From Arsenophonus apicola (GTDB taxonomy: Bacteria > Pseudomonadota > Gammaproteobacteria > Enterobacterales > Enterobacteriaceae): a DNA stretch of 64,000 bases. The stretch is taken from contig NZ_CP084222.1 in assembly GCF_020268605.1 (NCBI RefSeq), positions 1,674,001 through 1,738,000 on the forward strand, read 5' to 3'. The notes below the pieces were generated by a model. That model saw nothing but the letters and a program-made list of their open reading frames with translations, was not told where the DNA came from and did no database searches. The position numbers and the translations under genes are program-made. Shown piece by piece: positions 56,820 to 64,000 of this stretch; position 1 is the first letter of the stretch, and every line of letters begins with the position of its first letter.

Positions 56820-57155
56820 TTATTTTTGTGTCCAGCGGCAATTTATACCTAACACATACTCACCCTCTTTTGCCCCGTCTATTAATTTTTCGCCAGCGAT
56901 TTTTGCTATTTGCTCAGTCTTGAGTTGATTACTTTGCGCAATTTCAGCATATTTTTGTTCACGAGCCTGATTAATACTAGTAACCAATGAGTTAACTTCA
57001 GCATTATCTTTTACCACTGCTGCCAAATAACCGGTTAGTGTTTCACCGACCAGCCCACGCTGCTTAGCCTCGCTAATTGACAAACTCAACGCGGAAAAAC
57101 TGACAACAATACTCATTAATATCAATAAAAAATGTAAAATATATTTTTTCATCAT
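56820..57155 (-). CDS. ydbL: DUF1318 protein YdbL
   Basis: A 111-residue periplasmic protein with a signal peptide (YILHFLLILMSIVVSFSALS) and the DUF1318 core (SEAKQRGLVGETLTGYLAAV, GINCRWTQK end). It is the last gene of ydbH-ynbE-ydbL, 8 nt after ynbE. In E. coli YdbL regulates or prevents mis-assembly of YnbE in the intermembrane bridge formed with YdbH. An ATG one codon later is an equally good start. Confidence 0.9.
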   Translation of the reverse strand: MMKKYILHFLLILMSIVVSFSALSLSISEAKQRGLVGETLTGYLAAVVKDNAEVNSLVTSINQAREQKYAEIAQSNQLKTEQIAKIAGEKLIDGAKEGEYVLGINCRWTQK

Positions 57156-57163
57156 CTCATCTA

Positions 57164-57358
57164 TTATCCAAAAAGATCGCTATTATTTTTTAATAACCCC
57201 TCAACCTGGCGATCAACTTTAATTTTAATTTCATGTTCAATTTTGACATTCATATTAATATTTATTGGCTTATCCGGTGTGGCTACCTCTAACCGAACAC
57301 AACTTATTAATAAAAATGTCGCAGAGAACATCAGCATATACCAAATTTGCGTTTTCAT
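57164..57358 (-). CDS. ynbE: Outer-membrane lipoprotein YnbE
   Basis: A 64-residue lipoprotein: signal with lipobox LLISC, then a short beta-forming part (DKPININMNVKIEHEIKIKV). It shares one base with the stop of ydbH (TAATG), so it is translationally coupled. In E. coli YnbE multimers join the C terminus of YdbH to form an intermembrane bridge. Length and sequence are typical (E. coli 61). Confidence 0.92.
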   Translation of the reverse strand: MKTQIWYMLMFSATFLLISCVRLEVATPDKPININMNVKIEHEIKIKVDRQVEGLLKNNSDLFG

Positions 57359-59979
57359 TACTGGTTTTCACCTTTTTTTAGCGAAATATTTTTTTCTAAC
57401 CAATCACCCAAATTATTACCAAACTGTAAACTACGCCACAATTGAAAGATATTTTCTTGATGGTAATAATTTAAGTGAACTTGCCGATTTTTGCTTTCTA
57501 AAGGATTAAAGCCATAAATTTGAGCGTTGATGTTAATATCACCCAGATTACTTAGGCTAATTTTGGCATGACTACGATTTATTTCCAAATAACGTAACCA
57601 GGCCATAGCAACTCTAGCAGATAAATTATTTTCACCGATAGAATCGACTAACTCTTTTCCTAATCTTAAAGTAATATTGCCTGAATTTGCTAACCACCCT
57701 TCTTTGACGATCCAATCAGGATTATCCAGAAAGAAAGGTAACTGGCCACTTATTTTGCCTGACATCGCAACCTGAGAAGTGGTTCTAAGGCGAGTTAATA
57801 GTTGACTTAAATCTATTCGATCAATCGTCAGTGTAGCCGGGGTTGTTTGTGGCCATCGTAATTTAGCCAATCGGACAGAACCGCCTAACAAATCAATGTT
57901 AACTGCCCGTAACACTAATGGAAATTGTGCCGTTGCCGGATAATAACCATTCAGATCAGCCGCGACATTACGCATATTAAACAGACTATTAATCTGTTTG
58001 ATCCTAATTTTCACTGGCGATTTAGTGCCCAACTGCCAGCGACTATTTTGTAAACGCCACGGTAAAATAAAATCAATCTCATCAATACTGCCATCTTTTA
58101 ACCATAATCCAGCATTATCAACCGACCAATGCCCACCAGCAATCACCCCCTGGCCTTGTGCCACCGAAAACGCAGCCTGAGCATAAAAATTACCCTCTCG
58201 CAATGTAATACCTAAATCTGGTGGGATCAGAGATTGAAAAGCTAATACACTCTGCTTTTGCCAACGGGCATTTCCTCGTAATCGTATGCCATCCCAACGG
58301 ATAAAATATGGGATCGGACCGATTTGTTGGGCTGAAAGTGCACCGGTTAATTGGAAATCAGCTGGATTGCGGCCAACTAATTTAGATGTGATCGCTGAGG
58401 CAGGTAAAAAACTATCATTACCAAACCTTATTCTATTAGTATGTAAAATAAGTTCACCGGCAAAGTTAGCTTGCTCAGCATCGCGCTGCCATTTTAATGG
58501 TTTTAAAAGTGTTAAACGGGGTTGAATCATATTCACCATGCCATACTGAATTTTATCAAATCCGGTATTTAATCTGTTTACGACCAATAAAGAGTTAATC
58601 CAGTAACCATCTCCACTAAGATCCCAATTAGCCTTAAGGGGGTGCAAATGGGCATTTCCCCAATAATGCCATCGCCATTCACCTTGATCTGGTTTAAAAT
58701 TATTGGCTTGACCATCAAAATGTAATTTTACTTTACCCCAATAGCTATCTGTTGTAGCTGCAATTGCCTGCAAACGCCCAGTTACACCTTGTGACGTCAA
58801 ATAAGTGCCGGCTAGCGGCAAACGTAGTTCATCAAGGGTTAATGTTTTATTTATCTTGCCATACATTCTAATTAATGATGATGGTAAAAAAGTAATACGC
58901 GGCGAGAGCAATGGACCAGAAAGCAGGGTTGGTGTTCGCATATCAATAATCAGATCATTAATCTTAACCTGTCCCATTAATTGAAATGGAATATGGCTAT
59001 TGAGCCAATCTAATTTACCCTGCTCAACTGTCAGCACTAAATTAGCTTTACCTTTCTCCCCTGTCGTCAACATATTAGCGCGACCACTAATACGCATATT
59101 CGCTAAACTGTCGCGCCAATTAGCTAAACGCAAATCAATTTTTCCTGATAATAATTGCTCACCATTTTGCCAACGCCATTTTCCCTGCTTAATTGTTAAA
59201 TACTGATCATCTAATTGCCAGGGCAGATCGAGTAATGGAAATTGAGACTGTTGCGTTGTTAATTGTAAAGTCCCTGAGCGACTCGACCAATTTAATTGCG
59301 CAACCAACGGTTTAGCATAGCGATTAGTGATTAAAGTCGCGTCAATTTTTCCATGTTCTGGTATTAATGTTGCGCTCAACGGTAGCGCAACATTGCCAGT
59401 TAAATTAACCGTATCGTCATTTAGACGAAGAAAAAAATGCTCAATATTTAAATAGTCTGCCGCTGTTGTTCGTGCAACAAATTGTATATTTTGCCCTTGA
59501 TAATTGATATCCAAGAGATGACTTTGGCTGACTTGTAACTCAAGTTTTCCAGCTAAAAATGGCCAAGGCTGTAAAACCAGTTGCTCAATAGTGAATTCTA
59601 ATGCCGGAATTGCTGTTAGGATCTGTTTTATATCTATTTCAGCTGGTGCGGTTTGATTATCTTTTAACCGGGATAAGCAATTATTATCACTCACTAAAGA
59701 TTGAGTATGAATTATCCATTTTGTTGGCCATTTAGCCCTAGTAGAAGCGGTTAATTGATTTACCTTGATCCATTCACAGTTGCCTAATGTGACTTTAATA
59801 TCGGCCACCACAATTCCTTTACCTGTGATTTTTGGTACAGACAATGATAGTATGGCACCTTTGGGTAGCCATAGTTGACTGACTCTAGGTAGCCAATGAG
59901 GTATTGAAAGCCAGCTGGTAATAGTAATAAAAAGTAAGATAATGAATAGCAAAATAATATATTTTATTAATTTAGGCAT
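57358..59979 (-). CDS. ydbH: AsmA-like intermembrane bridge protein YdbH
   Basis: An 873-residue protein (E. coli 879) with one N-terminal membrane segment (IILLFIILLFITITSWLS) and a long beta-rich periplasmic body of the TamB/YhdP/YdbH family. Near the end are the Pfam-typical NSGNITLRLGKELVD and NINAQIYGFNPLESKNRQVHLNYYHQE. YdbH, TamB and YhdP carry phospholipids to the outer membrane in E. coli with overlapping roles. It forms an operon with ynbE and ydbL and is divergent from ldhA, as in E. coli. Confidence 0.95.
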   Translation of the reverse strand: MPKLIKYIILLFIILLFITITSWLSIPHWLPRVSQLWLPKGAILSLSVPKITGKGIVVADIKVTLGNCEWIKVNQLTASTRAKWPTKWIIHTQSLVSDNNCLSRLKDNQTAPAEIDIKQILTAIPALEFTIEQLVLQPWPFLAGKLELQVSQSHLLDINYQGQNIQFVARTTAADYLNIEHFFLRLNDDTVNLTGNVALPLSATLIPEHGKIDATLITNRYAKPLVAQLNWSSRSGTLQLTTQQSQFPLLDLPWQLDDQYLTIKQGKWRWQNGEQLLSGKIDLRLANWRDSLANMRISGRANMLTTGEKGKANLVLTVEQGKLDWLNSHIPFQLMGQVKINDLIIDMRTPTLLSGPLLSPRITFLPSSLIRMYGKINKTLTLDELRLPLAGTYLTSQGVTGRLQAIAATTDSYWGKVKLHFDGQANNFKPDQGEWRWHYWGNAHLHPLKANWDLSGDGYWINSLLVVNRLNTGFDKIQYGMVNMIQPRLTLLKPLKWQRDAEQANFAGELILHTNRIRFGNDSFLPASAITSKLVGRNPADFQLTGALSAQQIGPIPYFIRWDGIRLRGNARWQKQSVLAFQSLIPPDLGITLREGNFYAQAAFSVAQGQGVIAGGHWSVDNAGLWLKDGSIDEIDFILPWRLQNSRWQLGTKSPVKIRIKQINSLFNMRNVAADLNGYYPATAQFPLVLRAVNIDLLGGSVRLAKLRWPQTTPATLTIDRIDLSQLLTRLRTTSQVAMSGKISGQLPFFLDNPDWIVKEGWLANSGNITLRLGKELVDSIGENNLSARVAMAWLRYLEINRSHAKISLSNLGDININAQIYGFNPLESKNRQVHLNYYHQENIFQLWRSLQFGNNLGDWLEKNISLKKGENQ

Positions 59980-60198
59980 TCTACTATTCCTTTGTTTTAA
60001 TCAATCGCACTAAAACCATAATAATGGAATTTTGATATTCATCCATCATATTGATACTTGATCACTTGCACTAGCGATAATATCAACAATTTTTTATCCA
60101 TCAATTCATATTATCCACTATTTGTGCCATTCTATTAACAGCCAGCACATTATCGCTACAGGTACAAAAGTTATACTCATTTTATATTGGAGCCTGCA

Positions 60199-61197
60199 AT
60201 GAAAGTCGTTTCTTATAGTACAAAACAATACGACCGCATCCATTTCGATCAAATCAACAAACAGGGTAATTTTAATTTTGATATTGAATACTTTGATTTT
60301 CCACTCACACCACAAACCGCTAAAAATGCCGCTGGCGCTGATGCTGTTTGTATATTTGTTAATGATGATGCCAGTCTCGCAGTACTGAAAGAGCTGGCAA
60401 AGCTGGAAATCAAAATTTTAGCTTTACGTTGTGCCGGATTTAATAATGTCGATTTAGCGGCAGCAAAAAAACTGGGGATTCAAGTTGTGCGCGTACCCGC
60501 TTATTCTCCCGAGGCAGTTGCTGAACATACAGTGGGTTTAATGCTTTGTTTGAATAGACGTATTCATCGTGCATACCAACGTACTCGGGATGCCAATTTT
60601 TCACTGGAAGGATTAACCGGTTTTAACATGCATAATCGTACCGCTGGTATTATCGGTACAGGTAAAATAGGTTTAGCAACATTACGTATTCTTAAGGGTT
60701 TTGGTATGAAATTACTGGCTTATGATCCCTATCCAAGTGAGGCAGCATTAGAGCTTGGTGCTAAGTATGTTGATTTAGATACTTTATTAAAGCATTCAGA
60801 TATCATTAGCCTCCACTGTCCATTAACCAAGGAAAATCATCATTTACTTAACGAGCAGTCTTTCAATAAAATGAAAGACGGGGTTATGGTGATCAATACC
60901 AGCCGTGGGGGCTTAATTGATTCTAATGCTGCCATTGAAGCACTAAAAAAACAAAAAGTTGGCGCCTTAGGTATGGATGTATACGAAAACGAACGTGAAC
61001 TATTTTTCGAAGATAAATCGAATGATGTGATCCAGGATGATGTTTTTCGCCGTTTATCTGCCTGCCATAACGTTCTATTCACTGGTCATCAAGCTTTTTT
61101 AACCGAAGAAGCGCTCAATAATATTAGCGAAACAACCCTACAAAATATTAAACAGATCGCTCAAGGAAAGCCGTGTGTTAATGAAATTGAAGGTTAA
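60199..61197 (+). CDS. ldhA: D-lactate dehydrogenase (fermentative)
   Basis: NAD-dependent reduction of pyruvate to D-lactate. The start MKVVSYSTKQYDRIHF is set at 60199 by alignment and GGAG 6 nt upstream. The NAD site is GIIGTGKIGLATLRIL, the substrate-binding region LALRCAGFNNVDL, catalytic Arg in NTSRGGLID, Glu in YENERELFFED, and His in FTGHQAFLT. The 332-residue length is normal (E. coli 329). It is divergent from ydbH as in E. coli. It gives redox balance in fermentation. A hairpin of ATGAGTG/CACTCAT (61250-61271) follows. Confidence 0.97.
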   Translation: MKVVSYSTKQYDRIHFDQINKQGNFNFDIEYFDFPLTPQTAKNAAGADAVCIFVNDDASLAVLKELAKLEIKILALRCAGFNNVDLAAAKKLGIQVVRVPAYSPEAVAEHTVGLMLCLNRRIHRAYQRTRDANFSLEGLTGFNMHNRTAGIIGTGKIGLATLRILKGFGMKLLAYDPYPSEAALELGAKYVDLDTLLKHSDIISLHCPLTKENHHLLNEQSFNKMKDGVMVINTSRGGLIDSNAAIEALKKQKVGALGMDVYENERELFFEDKSNDVIQDDVFRRLSACHNVLFTGHQAFLTEEALNNISETTLQNIKQIAQGKPCVNEIEG

Positions 61198-61496
61198 TTC
61201 TTAACATTACATCAATATTTATTAATACGATTTCTATTAGGTTATTGCCATGAGTGTTTTATAGCACTCATAGCAAAACTATGGCTGGTCAACCTATGGA
61301 TAGTCCAAGGTGCCAAATACCATCAGCAATCGCTGATAACCTAATTCTTGCCTTTATACACTAGTAATCGTAACTACCATAATTGATAATTAATTTTTAT
61401 TTAATTGAGCGAATTAGCAGCATTAACTGCTGTCACAGCAATCCTGTTGGCGCTGTAAATTTGAGGGTTATTAACTAGATAAAGAGATTGAAAATA

Positions 61497-61949
61497 TTAA
61501 TCAATCAACTTTTCAAATCGTATTTCTCCATTTTGTAAATTCTCAACCGGCAACCAACCCAGTTTTTGATAAAAACCGCAGGCACGGCTTGCCGCATCAG
61601 TCGTTAACCAAATTTTTTTATGTTGTTGAAAAAGAAATGTTTCAGCTTTGGTCAATAAAGTTTTACCAAAACCTTGCCCGGCAAACTCCGGACGAACAAA
61701 TAAAGCAAAAATACTGCCTTGCTGCCTATTGGCCATAGAAAAGCCGATAGGATTGCCAGCCATTTCAGCAATCCAAGCACAAGGAGCCGCCAGCAAAATA
61801 TCGCGTAATGTATCAGGCGTAATTCCTTTATCAATAAGTTGTTTTCTGGAAAGGTGATTTTCTTTTACGCTGGTTCGAATAGCAAAAAGTGACGCAATAT
61901 CATTAACATTAGCTAATCTTACAAATTGCTCTAAATTATGGTTTGTCAT
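61497..61949 (-). CDS. GNAT-family N-acetyltransferase
   Basis: A 150-residue GNAT enzyme. Motif A with the acetyl-CoA-binding FVRPEFAGQGFGKTLL is at residues about 88-103 and motif B GFYQKLGW at the end. The substrate cannot be told from sequence. It lies 13 nt before ycgN's stop side on the same strand, so it is probably cotranscribed with ycgN and ycgM. Confidence 0.9.
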   Translation of the reverse strand: MTNHNLEQFVRLANVNDIASLFAIRTSVKENHLSRKQLIDKGITPDTLRDILLAAPCAWIAEMAGNPIGFSMANRQQGSIFALFVRPEFAGQGFGKTLLTKAETFLFQQHKKIWLTTDAASRACGFYQKLGWLPVENLQNGEIRFEKLID

Positions 61950-61962
61950 TTTTTCTCTAACA

Positions 61963-62394
61963 TCAAATGGTATTAATAATATGATCTTCCCAATCCATTA
62001 CTTCAATTTCTCTAACCGCAATATGCCGAACAGAAATTTTAGCCTGATGCATAGCTAATTTTGAACCGGTTTTTAATGGATGCCAGGCTGGCAGCGATTT
62101 TCCTTCCGCAATTAAACGATAGGCACAAGTGAGCGGTAACCAACGAAAAGTTGCCAAATTATCCCGTGTTAGTTTGATACAATCCGGTTCATAACGAAAT
62201 CTTTCTGCATAGTGTTTACACTGACAGGTTTTAAGATCTAATTGATCACATGCCACGTTGGTGAAGTAAATTTCATCGCTATCTGCATCAAGCAATTTAT
62301 GCATACAACATTGCCCACAACCGTCACATAATGATTCCCACTCTTCATCGGTCATCTGTTCTAAGGTTTTGCGCTGCCAAAAAGGTTGAGACAT
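61963..62394 (-). CDS. ycgN: YcgN family (UPF0260) metal-cluster protein
   Basis: A 143-residue protein with the family's Cys set CDGCGQCCMHKL, NVACDQLDLKTCQCKHY and EPDCIKL, typical of the UPF0260/YkgJ zinc- or iron-chelating group. Colinear with E. coli YcgN (153 residues) except for a shorter N terminus. It lies 20 nt downstream of ycgM, the same pair as in E. coli (ycgM-ycgN). The precise function is unknown. Confidence 0.93.
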   Translation of the reverse strand: MSQPFWQRKTLEQMTDEEWESLCDGCGQCCMHKLLDADSDEIYFTNVACDQLDLKTCQCKHYAERFRYEPDCIKLTRDNLATFRWLPLTCAYRLIAEGKSLPAWHPLKTGSKLAMHQAKISVRHIAVREIEVMDWEDHIINTI

Positions 62395-62414
62395 ATAAAA
62401 TAAAAATCCTCTTA

Positions 62415-63074
62415 TTAGATAACACGTGTTTTTAATACACGATCGTTTAAATGAAGGGTAAGTTCGTCATTAACTTTTAGCGGGCCGACCCCTTTAGGTG
62501 TGCCAGTCAAAATAACATCACCTGGGCGTAAAGTAAAAAAACGCGATATATAACTGATCAACGGTAATATGGTTGTCAGCATATCGGCAGTATTGCCTTC
62601 CTGTCGTATTTCGTTATTAACCAATAAACTTAAACACGCTTTTTGAGGGTCACCGAACTCATGAGCAGCAATAAATCCAGATATTGGGCAAGCACCATCA
62701 AAAGCTTTAGATTTTTCCCATGGCTGACCCGATGCTTTTAATGTTTGCTGTAAATCACGTAAGGTCAAGTCAAGTGCTACCGCAAACCCTTTAATTGCTG
62801 TTTTAATTCTCTCTTGATCATTTTCTTGTTTTAATGTTGTACCAATTAAAACAGCTAACTCGATTTCATGATGCACTGTCCCTAGTCCTTTTGGCAGTAA
62901 AATAGGCTGAGTAATATCACAAAGCGCGGTTTCCGGCTTAATGAAAATGACCGGCTTTTTATGCTGCTTTCCGCTCATTTCTTGTACATGTTCGGCATAA
63001 TTACTACCAACACAAACCACTTTATTAGCGGATACATCAAGTAAAGCTCCCTGCCAATCATGATGCTGATACAT
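62415..63074 (-). CDS. ycgM: Fumarylacetoacetate hydrolase-family protein YcgM
   Basis: A 219-residue FAH-fold enzyme identical in length to E. coli YcgM. Starts MYQHHDWQGALLDVSANK. The metal-binding Glu residues are in HHEIELAVLIG and the FAH signature LDLTLRDLQ and VILTGTPKGVGPL are present. FAHD1-type relatives act as oxaloacetate tautomerases or acylpyruvate hydrolases. It is in an operon with ycgN and the GNAT gene. Confidence 0.94.
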   Translation of the reverse strand: MYQHHDWQGALLDVSANKVVCVGSNYAEHVQEMSGKQHKKPVIFIKPETALCDITQPILLPKGLGTVHHEIELAVLIGTTLKQENDQERIKTAIKGFAVALDLTLRDLQQTLKASGQPWEKSKAFDGACPISGFIAAHEFGDPQKACLSLLVNNEIRQEGNTADMLTTILPLISYISRFFTLRPGDVILTGTPKGVGPLKVNDELTLHLNDRVLKTRVI

Positions 63075-63112
63075 AGACTTACTCCTATTTATAGTTCGCT
63101 ATACTCAATTTA

Positions 63113-64000
63113 TTAGATTTGTTGAGCAATACCGTCAGCCATTAAACAGACTGACAATGAAAAATAGTAAGAACGATTCCAGTGCATGATAGTGCGAAAA
63201 TTATCCGTCACCAAATAGCTCCTGCCTTGCGGATCTTTTGGCATAATTAACCAAGTCTGGGTCGTTAACGCCAAATTAGCCATCACAGGAACTTCTACGC
63301 CAAGTTTTTTCCATTGTTCAACGGATTTTCCTTTTTTATTCACCCCCGCCAAGCCAACATTAAAACCTATTGGTAACTTAACCTGTGTCCCCCAAGGTAA
63401 AGAGGTTTGCCAGCCTTCATACCTGAGGTAATTAGCAATTGAAGCAAAAACATCTGCTTTATTGTGCCAGATATCAATCTGGCCGTTACCACTACCATCT
63501 ATAGCATATTGTAGATAAGAAGTTGGCATAAACTGAGTTTGTCCCATTGCTCCAGCCCAAGAGCCTTTTAAACGACGGTTTTTTGGCACAGAGCCATTAT
63601 CCATAATTTTGAGTGCAGCCATCAGTTGTTTACTAAAAAAACGTTCTCGGCGGCCATCAAAAGACAAAGTGACTAACGCGAAAATCACATCTTCTTGACC
63701 TTGAATTTCACCAAATTTACTCTCTAATCCCCAAAGCGCAACAATATATTGTACAGGAATGCCAAACCGCTTACTGGTTATATCCAATTGATGTCTATTA
63801 ATATGGTATTGCTGTATTGCCATGCTAACACGTGATGGTGGTAAAACTTTTTGTAAGTAATTTTCTAAATTGACGTTAGCACGTCTTTCCGGTTGTCCGC
63901 GATCGGCAGCCACGATTCGCTGAACAAAATAAATATTGGCGAAAGCTCGTGTAATCGTTGCTTCGCTTATTCCGCGTTGCCTTGCCATGTGCTTTAAATA
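63113..64000 (-). CDS. MltB-like lytic murein transglycosylase, 5' end beyond the window
   Basis: A lytic transglycosylase of the MltB/SLT_2 group (PF13406), which cuts peptidoglycan with formation of anhydro-muramic ends. The catalytic Glu lies in VALWGLESKFG, followed by the family's LVTLSFDGRRERFF, SWAGAMGQTQFMPTSYL and DVFASIANYLRYEGWQ. The frame stays open to the window edge, so the start and any signal peptide or lipobox are not seen; the ATG at 63988 is not the true start. The C terminus has the usual MltB-type wrap (RTIMHWNRSYYFSLSV). Confidence 0.88.
   Translation of the reverse strand, partial: YLKHMARQRGISEATITRAFANIYFVQRIVAADRGQPERRANVNLENYLQKVLPPSRVSMAIQQYHINRHQLDITSKRFGIPVQYIVALWGLESKFGEIQGQEDVIFALVTLSFDGRRERFFSKQLMAALKIMDNGSVPKNRRLKGSWAGAMGQTQFMPTSYLQYAIDGSGNGQIDIWHNKADVFASIANYLRYEGWQTSLPWGTQVKLPIGFNVGLAGVNKKGKSVEQWKKLGVEVPVMANLALTTQTWLIMPKDPQGRSYLVTDNFRTIMHWNRSYYFSLSVCLMADGIAQQI

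Overview
The window is an AT-rich piece of an enterobacterial chromosome, most like the Morganellaceae and especially an insect-associated Arsenophonus-type symbiont. Core proteins (FNR, Tus, FumC, PntAB, AhpCF, HrpA, LdhA) are close to their E. coli and Proteus counterparts. There is a Proteus CcmA-like bactofilin, and several genes are broken by single missing bases.

The window is the replication terminus of the chromosome. It carries tus with a Ter site in its promoter (4334-4356, minus), a second Ter in the opposite orientation (46308-46330, plus), a near-perfect dif site (15695-15722) between them, and two perfect matS sites (33980, 37546). With the polarity known from E. coli TerB, the two Ter sites form a fork trap of about 42 kb with dif inside it.

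Layout. 0-12.2 kb: ydgA (partial), manA, fumC, tus, a PqaA-like protein, ynfM, a broken DASS anion transporter, mlc, bioD2, ynfB-ynfD. 12.2-17.4 kb: broken ydfG, cdh, bactofilin, dif, and an arylsulfotransferase with a small Cys-rich partner. 17.4-20.4 kb: an IS1-family remnant and an orphan 685-residue protein, possibly a secreted effector. 20.4-25.7 kb: mdaB, yafC, dkgB, a hipBA toxin-antitoxin operon and an ankyrin protein. 26-33 kb: an 892-residue orphan protein followed, in the -1 frame, by a 1160-residue SopA/NleL-like HECT-type E3 ubiquitin ligase with a very large pentapeptide-repeat domain. The junction has an A7 slippery heptamer preceded by an SD-like element, so the two may be one effector of about 2045 residues. 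33-46 kb: ahpCF, an exported protein, a quinone oxidoreductase, fnr, uspE, pntAB (pntB broken), ydgH, ydgI. 47-52.8 kb: a chaperone-usher fimbrial cluster with a frameshifted usher. 52.8-64 kb: hrpA, ydbH-ynbE-ydbL, ldhA, a GNAT acetyltransferase, ycgN, ycgM and a partial MltB-like lytic transglycosylase.

Several conserved genes (the DASS transporter twice, ydfG, pntB, the usher) each become intact if one base is added, often in a short A or G run. This is either real pseudogenisation of a host-restricted bacterium or base under-calling in the assembly. I recognised no rRNA, tRNA or CRISPR array.
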